From: Proales similis
Taxonomy: Eukaryota > Rotifera > Eurotatoria > Ploima > Proalidae
Direction: 5' to 3'
DNA length: 64,000 bases
NCBI GenBank assembly: GCA_019059635.1
Contig: JAGVRJ010000008.1
Span: 1,488,001-1,552,000 of the forward strand
Positions 54,310 through 64,000 of the stretch are shown here, piece after piece. Within the stretch, counting starts at the first letter, position 1; each line of letters opens with the position of its first letter. The notes under the pieces were generated by a model. The model made no database searches, was not told the origin of the DNA, and saw only the letters and a list, made by a program, of their open reading frames with translations. The translations under genes and the position numbers were made by a program.

Positions 54310-56787
54310 TCAGAGGCGGCTGATTGATGAGGAGCGGCGGTGTCGCTTCTGACTCATGTGCAGCTGAAGGTACTTGAGTACAAGGCCGAACACGGAGAAG
54401 ACGATTATGAACATGTAGATGAGAGCGGCGTATGAAAGAGGCGGCGGTGGCCACGAATGTTGCATGAAGATTAGCGAGCGTAGACCGGGCACTTTGGGCT
54501 GCATCATCAACCAGTGGCTCAGCACGGCCACGTTTTGAATGAAATAGAACAAGTAAAAGGCGAATACTTGACGCGAGTGTCTCAGCTCGGCCGACTGTTT
54601 GAGGAATAGATCGATTAAGCTCAAGAACGAGAGGATGAACAGAGTGACGAAGCGATTTAGACGCGAGTTGGAGTCGAATATTGGCGACGGACTCACAGTG
54701 AGTAGAGCGCTCTGCATTTGCTGGTGTTTGCTGGCCGACGATGCCGAAGAAGTGGACGAGGGCGAGTCGATTAGGACCACTTGACGGATAGACGACGACC
54801 GGCTCTTTGGCGACGATGAGCACGATCGATTTGTGCACATGGCGCCGATCGCAAACACGAGCAGCACATGGACGAGTATTAGCAGCAAGAGCCATTCGCC
54901 GAACATGTAGCCGACCAAGGCAATCACAGCCAGACGAGATGAAATCAAGCAAAATCGAGAGCAAAAGTGAACTAGAGCTCTGATTAGATCTGTACGGGTG
55001 CGGTGCCATTTTGTGCACTGTCTCATTAGCTCGTGGTAGGTGCTGAACAAGCAGACGCCCACCGAGACCGATATGAAAAGCGACAAGAGCAGCAAAGGCG
55101 ACTCGGTGCCCAGCTCGCTTTTGGACGCCAAATGACACGCGTTGACCAGCGCCAGCGGCAGCGAGTGAAACAAGCCGTTCAGCATCAAGTAGATGGAAAG
55201 CTGAAACTCCATCACAAATCGTCTGCGTTCACTCGTGTGCGCGTAGTTCAGAAGAAAGCGAATCGAGTGAACGAGCACGGCGATGGGCAAGGCGCCTGGC
55301 ACCAGCAGACTGAGCTTGCTCAACGGGTGCCCGAACACGGTGTACAGGTGCCGGCTGTAGATTGCCTCGTGCAGGCCCATTGACACTGAGAGCGTTTTCA
55401 TGTTGAGTAGATTGATTTCGGCCAGCAGCAGCAAGATGAGCGCCAGTGTTTGGCCGGAAAACAGCGCCACCAGACTGTACGCGAGCCAGTAGAATCTGTC
55501 AATGCTGGCCATGTAAAACAGAACCAGACTCTCTTGCACTGTGTTCAACGTGAACAAGCAAAAGAGGATGAGAATGACGCCCAACGAGTGATGGCTTTGA
55601 GACGCCTGTTCGCTTGTGGACGAGTCTGTGGAGACACACGTGGAAACCATTTGCGAGCTCGGCTCACTTGACGACATGCTCGAGTAGTTCAGCAGTCGCG
55701 CCTTTGACCTTTGATTCTTGCTGGCCGGCGCTGGCGGATGATGATGAGCGTCGGTGACGCTCGGCTCCGAATTGGCCAGCAAGGGCCGAGTGAGCGTTTC
55801 CCAGGCGCCGCTCGATCGATTCACAATTGTGCAGCTGCCAGTGCCGCTCGTGTAGCTGCCACTGCTCGACTTGGTCCTGATCTCGTCCTGCTCGTAGACG
55901 CAAGCGTCGAGTATTTCGTCCAGTTCTTCGTCCACATCGCTCGACACAATCGGACAGAGGCCCATCTGACGCGGCTCTCGATAATCGTCCGCATTGTCCA
56001 GCTCGTTGGTCAATTTGCTGTTCAAACTCAGCGCCGACTGGTTCAGGTTGACGCTAATACTTGGCTGAGATGGTGCTTGTGTTGGCGCACATTTTGTCGC
56101 TTCGTCGACTGCCGCCACTGGATGCCTGACACCATCGGGCAATGCTCGTCTCAAGCGCTGCTTTAGATCTTCGCAGCTCGACGACGAAGATGACGAGAGG
56201 CAGTTGACCAGCGCGGCCGGACGAAATTTCGCCTCGCCATTCTTTGAGTTGCGCAAGAAGAGACGGAGCCGAGAGACACGTTTGCGCTTCTTGTCGCTTG
56301 AATCGGCCGCTTGCTGAGCGGACTCGATTGAATTCTGGACGCCTTGCTGTTGGGCGCCTGTCTGAGCTGGCCTGATCACGCCCAGCGGCTTGTTGGCACC
56401 AGTTTCGAAAAAGTCGCGAATGAGACGGTCGCTTGTCTCGGTGTCAACGATCATCACCTGACAGGACAGCGGACGCATGAATTGACTCAATTTAAAACGA
56501 TTGATTGTGGGAGCGCGAAGAGTGGCGTTGCTGCCGCTGATGAGCGAGTCGCGCTCGTAGAGCGAACGAGCTGCCGATCTGCTCGGTGCGTCCGTGGCGC
56601 CGCCGGCGAATATCTGCCTGATCAGACTCGAGTCGGACGAGTAGGTACTGAAGTCTTGGCTCACACTGTTCGGAAGGTTGATGATGTCTGCGAGGCTCGC
56701 GTGTTCGCATACGTTGCGGCCGCATTTCGGACACGTGTCAAGCCCGCCGTTCGATGGCCTCATCACTAGAGAGCTTGAATGATGCAT
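54310..56787 (-). CDS. Multi-pass membrane protein, XK-related (XKR)-like
   Basis: Single exon, 825 residues. The N-terminal 410 residues are cytosolic in composition: a CPKCGRNVC motif near residue 20, long serine-rich and acidic linkers and a glutamine patch. The C-terminal half has eight or so hydrophobic segments beginning around residue 415 (GVILILFCLFTLNTVQESLVL). The pair of segments MEFQLSIYLMLNGLFHSLPLAL and ISSRLAVIALVGYMFGEW followed by a long hydrophobic stretch recall the core of XK-related proteins, some of which are caspase-activated phospholipid scramblases. The similarity is weak and from memory. A different multi-pass family is possible. There is no signal peptide. It converges with HSDL2. 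Confidence 0.6.
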   Translation of the reverse strand: MHHSSSLVMRPSNGGLDTCPKCGRNVCEHASLADIINLPNSVSQDFSTYSSDSSLIRQIFAGGATDAPSRSAARSLYERDSLISGSNATLRAPTINRFKLSQFMRPLSCQVMIVDTETSDRLIRDFFETGANKPLGVIRPAQTGAQQQGVQNSIESAQQAADSSDKKRKRVSRLRLFLRNSKNGEAKFRPAALVNCLSSSSSSSCEDLKQRLRRALPDGVRHPVAAVDEATKCAPTQAPSQPSISVNLNQSALSLNSKLTNELDNADDYREPRQMGLCPIVSSDVDEELDEILDACVYEQDEIRTKSSSGSYTSGTGSCTIVNRSSGAWETLTRPLLANSEPSVTDAHHHPPAPASKNQRSKARLLNYSSMSSSEPSSQMVSTCVSTDSSTSEQASQSHHSLGVILILFCLFTLNTVQESLVLFYMASIDRFYWLAYSLVALFSGQTLALILLLLAEINLLNMKTLSVSMGLHEAIYSRHLYTVFGHPLSKLSLLVPGALPIAVLVHSIRFLLNYAHTSERRRFVMEFQLSIYLMLNGLFHSLPLALVNACHLASKSELGTESPLLLLSLFISVSVGVCLFSTYHELMRQCTKWHRTRTDLIRALVHFCSRFCLISSRLAVIALVGYMFGEWLLLLILVHVLLVFAIGAMCTNRSCSSSPKSRSSSIRQVVLIDSPSSTSSASSASKHQQMQSALLTVSPSPIFDSNSRLNRFVTLFILSFLSLIDLFLKQSAELRHSRQVFAFYLFYFIQNVAVLSHWLMMQPKVPGLRSLIFMQHSWPPPPLSYAALIYMFIIVFSVFGLVLKYLQLHMSQKRHRRSSSISRL

Positions 56788-59700
56788 CGCCTCAGTGCAG
56801 TGCAGTTGTTGTCTCTTTAAAATGGCACATCTAAATTAAACGACAACGACTCTGAATCGAACCAGACGTTGAGAAATTTCTGCCTAAGAGCTGACAGAAA
56901 AGACCGAGAAGACAGAAAAAAGAAGAAACAAGCAGGCAGACGCTGGGACAAGTCACAAATCATGACCCGTCTCATCCTTCACGCCTATTATAAGCTCGTT
57001 ATTTAGAGCTCGAGCAACTTGCACAGTCGCGCAGACAGTGGGACCATTGCAAAGAGGCGCCCTTTAAAGACGGGGAGAGGCGGGCATTGCCACCAACAAG
57101 CAGGTCGGTCCGAGTCTATCTGAGCCAAGCAAACACATTCATCAACTGCCGGCGTTCAGTTTTGCTCGTCTTTGACTTGTTTCACTCGATTTACATAACA
57201 AGTTTTCACATTGTTGTTGCACGCGTAGGAGAAGATTTCTGAAGAAACAAGGCAACGACGAGTAGAGAGAGAGAGAGAGATGAAAAGAGCACAAAATGGC
57301 CAAAGAGAAAACAAGCAAACTAATTGTAAACGTCCGATGAGCAGAAAAGTGTCACCGAGTGAAAATTTATGGAGCATTCACTTTGGGCCAGATTGACTGA
57401 GACAGGTCTGTTGACTTGGAGGGGTCGTCACTGTCGTCATCACTGCCATCGTCGTCCTCGTTTCTTGTGTTTCGTTCTCTCTCTCTTCTCCGATGTTTTC
57501 GGCTGCTGCAAAAAAGGCCGCATTGTGAATTAAAATAGAACGGCCGTCAACATGGAGGCCAACCAATCGAGGATAGAAATAACACGAAAATAGAGGCGAA
57601 TAAAATAGAAGAAGAAATTAAAAGCTGTGCTTTGTTTTGGTGTTTCGAGCCTTAAATAGGACGAGCTGAGGTTCGGTTACGTCACTGCGAGCCTAGCCAA
57701 GGTTCGGCTCTAATTGCAATGGCCGCGCGCGCTATTTGAATGAACAAGCCGTTTGTAGAGTTGGAGAAGCGTAAAGTAACAAACTCTGACACAAGCTGAC
57801 GCCATAAAACGCCATAAACGTGACGGCCAGTGCAATAAAATTGAGTGGCTCAGCACTGCAACTAGCGGCCGAACTGAGCGCAAGCGATTAAACCAACGCC
57901 AGATACTATCATTGATGCGGCCGACCGCCCATACTCTGCCATGTGTGTGTGTGGGCGCTTAAAGAGCAAATCGCAAGTTAATTGCGATTTAAAGGCGAGT
58001 AGTAGTTTTTTTTCTTTTTGTTTTGTCGAATGGCGTCGATCATCAATCAAAAATGCTGAAAATGCCAAAGCTCAGCGTTTCTGACCGTTCACTTTGAGAA
58101 TGATGATGATCATGATGATGACGGTCATTCAGAGATCATACAGAATGCAAACAGAGAGCGCGAAAATAAACGACTGGCTAATAACGAAGGCGAGATAGCC
58201 TCGGATCATTGCAGCTGACCTTGCTCTCGAGCGCAGCTCGTCCGGTTGCGCTGATGAAAGGCGACTAGACCGAACGGCTAAATCCAGCACATTGGGCCGG
58301 CCGTGTCTGTCTGTGGTTGGTCGGCTAAGCAACGGCATGCAGAAATCTGATACTTTAATTCCAACCGGTCTTATCCGAGTTGGGGCGGCGGCGGCGGCGC
58401 GCCAAGTGCCCCAGTCTCGCCGCGAGCTGTTCTCTTCTGTCCCTCCTCTGCTCCCTTCCATATTGGCGAGCAACGAAGATGAAGAAAGAAGAAGGAGGAG
58501 AAGACGATGATGATAAATTGGCGCTTATCTCGAGGTCGAGCGATGCACTTGGCCTACACACTGCTCTATTGCCCACTTAGATCGCTTGTGTTTAACATTG
58601 GAGAGAGCGATTGTGAGACGCAAAAGAGAGAGAAGCAAACTGATGGTCAATATTTTCGTTTCGCTTTTCAGTCGATTTCTTCTTTTTTTTTACTTTCCTC
58701 TCGTTGCGGCCGGTCATGTGAATTTTTAAGCGTAAACTTGTCGTGCTCTCTCATTCGGTCATTGTGCATCTGGGAACGAGGGCACTGAATCGAACCTAAT
58801 TGCACGAGATTGACTGTCAAGCTCGATTCACGTATGTGCGCGACCGCTCGCGCGCGCGTGTGTGTGCCGAGGAGAGCAATTGATTTTTGCAAGACCGTGT
58901 GACGTAAGCTCGGCTAACCGTGATGACAATCATAATGGTGATCGTAATCATCGAAATGGCCTGCGCAGACCGATCGACCATTAAGTGATCACAAGACAAA
59001 CAATTTGCAAGCAAACAAGATGCAAGGCACTCGTTCTGATGGAGGGACCCGAGTTTAGTTGGCTTGAACTTGTGCTGCTCGAAGCTGCTGGCTGCCAACT
59101 ACGATGATGATCTGGTCAGCGAGGCGAGCCGATTGAATGGGCCAAGCAGAGCGAGCGGACCAAACTCGCTCGTCCAAATAACCAAATGTAATTAACCTAA
59201 ATAAAAATAAATAAATAAATATGTTCGTGTTTTGCACGCTAATCGCCGCTTATAATTAACACAATTAAAAGTGTGCCGAACACCTAAATGCCGTTCGCTT
59301 GTTCTCAAGTTGCGCCTTCTCGGCACTTTTCTTTCTCTCAATTTTCTCTCTCTCTCTCTCTCTCATATTCGAGTTGTTGCTCCTACTCTGGCGGCCGCTT
59401 GTTTGTCTCGGCATTCTCACTCACTCAACCCAAACTTGGTTGTTTTTTGCTGCTTTTTTTTCTCATTTTTTTCTTACAAATCGCTTGATCGTCGTTTGTT
59501 TTCATTCGATGATGATGATGATGATTGTGGCCCAGTTGAATGAGTATTTTGCTTTATTTTCTTGTTGCGTTGCAAGATTTTTGTGTTTTTTTTTTCAAAA
59601 TACAAATGATGGAGATGAAGACGCGACTAAGTAGAATTGCGAGCCAAGTAAGGGAGAGGAGGGTGCGCGCAAAAGCGTCCACTCCCAATTGTCAAACAAG

Positions 59701-60425
59701 GCCAAACGAATGACCGATAGACGCTGTTGTGTGCTGAGCCAAGTGACAAGCCAATGCAAATAACAAGCGCTGGAAATGATCAAGATGATGAGGCAGCGTA
59801 AGCCATCATCTAGATTGAGAGCGAGTAAGTGAGTGCTCGACGACGCTTGGCTCCCAATTTACCGATTAGACACGTAGGTCTTTTGGTTGATTCTTGTTTG
59901 TTTCAACTAATATCTCCCTCTCTCTCTCTTTCTCTCTCTCTGTGTCTCTCTCTGTGTCTCTCTCTCTATCTTTTTCTCTTTGCCTCCTATTTCGTCATCA
60001 TTAGCTGGTTATTAACCTCGTCATTGCTTGTTGCATTGGTGACGACAATGCAAGAGGTGGCGGCGGCGGCGGCTTCATCGTCGTCGACACCGTTTCAGTG
60101 ACCGGCTTCTTTAGCTCGGTCATCGAGATCAAGCGCAATTGTCGCTCCTCTCATTTCGTTTAGCCTCCTCGCAACAACAATGCGTAGACGATTTAGAATC
60201 ATCTTGCCGGCTCAGCGAGATTCTCCTTCGTTCCAAATTTGCTCCCTCTCTCTTCTTCTCTCTCTCTCTCGGTTTTTTCTTATTCTGGCTTACTTTCGCT
60301 TCTTTTTGTTTAGATTTAATTTGCTCTGAATCGGAGGAGAGCCGGCAAATTAGAGAGCGCACCTAATCTTACAAGCCCCTCTTGCTCGTCGTCTGCTTGC
60401 TCGTCATTCTTGCACTTACTCTCTT

Positions 60426-60456
<31 letters not shown>

Positions 60457-63400
60457 GTCTCTGTCTCTGTTGGTCTGTCTTTCACTTTGATTCGCGGGTT
60501 TTGTGCTGGGTGCAGCAAGCAAACGAGTTTTGAGATGACCAGCAAAACTCAAGAGCGAGCACTGGTCAGTCGGTGGTTGAAGCAAACAAACAAGCGCTTG
60601 CGCAAAAGAAGCCATCGGCAAAATAGCAGCCAAAGGCGACCGGCTGTGGCTGCTTCGCAAGACTGATGCCTCCTGCAGCTTCGTATCAAATAGAGCAAAG
60701 AATGAGAAGAATAGAGCGGCTCGGCTTGATACGTCCGGCCGACTCAGCTTGAATGACGATGATCACTACGATGATCAACGGCGAGATGAGCGACGGCGAC
60801 GCAAACGGAAATGGGCAGCCTCTTGTCCAACACTTGGTGGTGTCGATGACGCCGCAGACGGCCACCATACGATACGAGGGCCATGGCTTGATTAGCCGTC
60901 CCACTCGTTCTTCCTTATCTGTCTGTTTGCCTCGCCCTGCGTCTCTGCCCAATTCCCTCTCTCTCTCGTTCTCTGTCTTTGGCTCTCGCTCTCTTATCTG
61001 CTGGCCTGGCCTGACACCGCCAGTGAAACATATAAACAACTGAAACAACGCACACGCACAGAGAGAGAGAGAGAGAGAAGCTCGGCTATTATTAGTTTCG
61101 AATGAATGAAAATTTTCAATTAAACGCAAATGTTATCACCGCTGAAATTTCCGGCCATGAATAATAGATTAGAATGGCCTGACGCCCGAGCAAATCTCTG
61201 GCTATTAATCTAATGAACGCGACTGACCACTACTCTTGACATGTGCTCTCTTGATGTGTTACATTCAACAGACGTCAATGGCCGGCCTCTATGTGTTGAC
61301 AGGGCTGTGCATTGTTAGCGTCGAATAGAATTTAAAATGAACCGGATGAAGTGGACTGCTGTCTGCAATTTGAATAATTGCACACAGCCGACTGCAGCGC
61401 GCTCTGTTGGTCCATGTTTGGATTCAGCGTCTCACAAGTGCCCAATTGAAGGCATGTGGCCGCTGTTAATTAGAAGCAATGAGCACAGCCAGCCGACGAC
61501 ATGGGCGAACGCATCGGCAAATATGCGGCCCAGAAGAAGGCAAGTCTCGAAGCAAGACACAAACGAATCTGAAAGAGAAGAGGAGTGATTTAGAGTAAAC
61601 TGGCGGCAGCAGCGGACTCGGCCGTGCCGCAGCAGTGACCGCCGCCGCTGATAGAGAAGCACCTGCTCTAATGCGCTCTCATCCGGCCATGACGCAATTC
61701 AAATATTTGCGCTTCTAATAGGCCGACGAGCGCGAAATGGCCAATGCAAGAGCAATTTTTCAATGCTTTTTGTTTCTTTCTAGCCACACAAGCACTTAGA
61801 GAAGTCGACCATGCGGCCGATAATTAAAAGACTGCCGGGCCGAGACTATCATCTTTCAAGGCAAAGCGACAGTCTTTTGGCCCCGATTTACGAGTCGGGA
61901 TCTTTGTGTTATTAATTGTGTGTGTGTGTGCGCGCTGGTTGTGTGCATCTCTACTGGCGAGGCTCGTTAATTTCCAAATCGACGTGAAGCCATGCGCACA
62001 CGCACGCGCTTTTCTAATTGCGGCGACGAGCAATCGAGCGAGTAAGCAATCGAGCGAGCGAGCCAAGAAAATGATCTGCAGCGAACTGGCCGTGCATCGT
62101 GTGTTTACACTAGGCTCTAACTTGGTCACTTAGCCGCTTCTCGGCTCAATTAAACGGCCTCCGACGTCAACGTCGACAATGAGCGGTCCAACCAGTTTGA
62201 TGAGTTGCAAAGAGAGAGACCCAGTGAAATAGATTTTTGTCTATTTGTCCAGCAAGCTCGTTCTAGCCGTCAACTGGTCAGCTACCTTGTCTCGAGTTTC
62301 TCACTTCTCGTCCACTCACACACACGCCGGCAGGCTAAAACATGGCCCAGGCCAAGCACCAACATCCTTGGACCAACATATTTCATTAATAAACAGTGTG
62401 GCGTTCAGTCGCTGCAAATATTGACCGACAACTAAAGGACGCAGAGAAGCGTCTGTACTTGCAAGCGAACCTAAAAGTGAGTGAGAATAGCGACTCATTT
62501 GGTGCGAGAGAGAGAGAGAGAGGACGCAAGAGAGAAAGGGCAGAGAGAAATGGTGTTGACTGTGAGGAGCTGACCTGAGGGCCGCCGGAGGCGAGCAACA
62601 AGTTGCAAAGAATGAAAACAGGCTGAAGGAACCGAGGCCGAGCAGTGGCCCAGTTAAAATGCCAGACTTGTCAAAGTCTTGCCGACTCAATGCAGCGGCC
62701 GCAAATGAGCCCAAGGCGAGAGCCGTTGCTCGGTTGTGGTGCCACTGGTCGGAAAAGCATTCAGGTCCGTTTCAGCCGGGTCACAACATTTTGACTGAAA
62801 CAATGACTCTGCCACGCGGCGCAGAACAGAGAGCGCACAACAACAATATAGAGAAATAGAGAAAGCCGATAGGCATCGACTAAGAGCACGATCTTCTGGG
62901 CGGCTAATTTCGGCCGACGGTCAGTGGGCTTAAAAGCTCGTCGGCTAGGCTAGTAGTGCTAGCGAGTTAGAGGCATAAGATTACCGAATGTGCATGATGA
63001 GTGCATTGCGTTTGAAAGGCGGCTGCGTTTATTGAAGCCGAGCGGGCCGTTTATTGAAATTGATGCTGCCAACTTGGCTCTAGTTGCTGTTTCGGTCAGC
63101 CGCCCTGATGCTTCTGGAAAGTGGCGCACAGTTCGAAAAGAGCAAACAAAAGGCGCCCAAAGAGAGAGAGAGAGAGAGGGCGCGTGGAATGCAAAAGGCA
63201 GCCGAGAGTGGGATGATGCAAATAATAAACGGCTGATTGGACGCCTGCTTTATTAACTCGAGCGTTTTCGACGTGCTCAATGCAGCGCGAAAAAAACATA
63301 GAGGCGTCGGTCTAATTCACAACTCGAGCGCCAGCCGTCAAAGCCCTCCGCTCTAGAACGTGTGCACTCATAATGACAAGAGGTGCTCGATGATGCAATT

Positions 63401-64000
63401 TGACTCTCTGCTTTTGAAGGGCAGTCGCACGCTTGTTGCCTAATTGAACGGCAAACACACAGACCACAAAAAAAACAACGCCCGGACGACCTCGCACGTA
63501 CGAATGATGAGACGCGAGGCAACCAAGTTGATGGAAGAAAGGCAGGAGAGGCGATTAGAAGGAGAGGGAAACGCATCGGATGGGCAGACAAAGGTCGGCC
63601 AGTGAGAAGCAGCAGCAGCATCATGATTGAGCTGCTCTTCCTCACATTTAATTACAATCAGATTCGATTGTTTGCTCAGTTGTTTACGCTTCGATCGCGT
63701 TCAACCTGCTCTTGTGAATCAGGTCAGTGGCGTGTGTTCAATATTGCAATATTGACCGAAGCGATCTGGTGAGCCCACAAGTAAACACACACACACGCGC
63801 GATTCTAATCTCCTCCAGCCACGAACGTTTGTCTGGGTTGGAATGAAGGCAGAAAACAATCAATAGAACGCCACTGTCCTTAAAGTGGCCGACCGATATC
63901 GGCCACTATTGCATTTTCTCTTCTCCTCCCTTTGGCGCTCTCTCTCTCTCTCTCCCTTTTTTGTCCATCTCTTTCTCTCTCTCTCTCTGATTTGGACACA
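56788..64000. other. 7.2-kb region without recognisable genes
   Basis: Begins as the upstream region of the XK-related-like gene. I see no family-like exon on either strand. Features are poly-purine and poly-pyrimidine microsatellites (for example CT-runs at about 59347-59363, 59920-59970 and 60421-60460, GA-runs at 61059-61078 and 63161-63178), an ATAAATAAATAAAT run near 59207, and TGATGATGATG near 59510. A plus-strand ATG frame at 60753 (MTMITTMINGEMSDGDANGNG, then QPLVQHLVVSM) has some coding character but no matching donor. The length of the gap suggests regulatory DNA of a gene outside the window, which is inference. Confidence 0.5.
60421..60460. repeat. (CT)n microsatellite
   Basis: CT-rich run with interspersed TTTCT and GTCT, no coding context. 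Confidence 0.8.

Noticed and set aside
60753-61043. Plus-strand ATG frame MTMITTMINGEMSDGDANGNG
   Set aside because: The first about 45 codons look plausible as a first exon, but no consensus GT donor follows and the rest is CT-repeat translation. No downstream exon found before 64000.
1-64000. tRNA, rRNA, snRNA genes or CRISPR-like arrays
   Set aside because: No T-loop/anticodon arrangement, rRNA block or direct-repeat/spacer pattern was recognised by eye; short tRNA genes could still be missed without a covariance-model search.

Overview
This is nuclear DNA from an animal. Genes have GT-AG introns, mostly 45-110 bp, the protein families are metazoan, and AATAAA signals follow many genes. 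Two intermediate-filament genes encode the protostome cytoplasmic type (lamin-like long rod plus a C-terminal lamin-tail domain). Arthropods mostly lack such proteins, so a small-bodied, compact-genome non-arthropod protostome is the best guess, perhaps a spiralian. I cannot name the taxon. Non-coding DNA is full of GA/CT and CA/GT microsatellites, and coding DNA is rich in TCG/CGA.

Layout. 1-2176 is non-coding. 2177-3327 (+) is a tetraspanin. A minus-strand cluster follows: a 57-residue single-span membrane micropeptide candidate (3653-3826), TRAPPC2 (4176-4721), an ING1/2-type PHD protein (4933-6522) and PCF11 (6981-10201). A head-to-head spacer leads to NAA25 (10922-13897, +) and TMEM18 (14113-14837, +). 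TMEM18 converges on a GRXCR-type glutaredoxin/cysteine-rich protein (15079-17320, -), one of whose introns carries a perfect 16-bp minisatellite. WARS1 (18708-20326, -) and a SHP2/corkscrew phosphatase (21107-23221, +) are head to head.

24510-39232 is the most unusual part. It holds two intermediate-filament genes in opposite orientation (24510-26159 + and 29621-31330 -), two heparan-sulfate 3-O-sulfotransferase-like genes in opposite orientation (27235-28389 + and 37706-38845 -), a sulfotransferase remnant near 39093, a 371-bp Tc1/mariner-like miniature element (29017-29387) and a DUF4515-like coiled-coil gene (36432-37646, +). Each paralogue pair contains a sharply bounded, almost identical DNA tract in otherwise diverged genes, which points to gene conversion between inverted copies.

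39233-41461 (-) is an intronless orphan 7TM receptor with a large ectodomain. 42603-51126 (-) is CLASP, 14 exons plus an alternative phase-compatible first exon that would bypass TOG1. 52415-54041 (+) is HSDL2 with a peroxisomal AKL ending. 54310-56787 (-) is an XK-related-like membrane protein whose 3' end probably overlaps that of HSDL2. 56788-64000 shows no gene I can support.

The genes do not form one pathway. Themes are RNA 3'-end processing (PCF11), chromatin reading (ING), N-terminal acetylation (NAA25), vesicle tethering (TRAPPC2), cytoskeleton (two intermediate filaments, CLASP), signalling (SHP2, 7TM receptor), glycan sulfation and peroxisomal lipid metabolism. No tRNA, rRNA or CRISPR array was recognised. 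Exon limits were read by eye from splice consensus, phase continuity and family alignment from memory.
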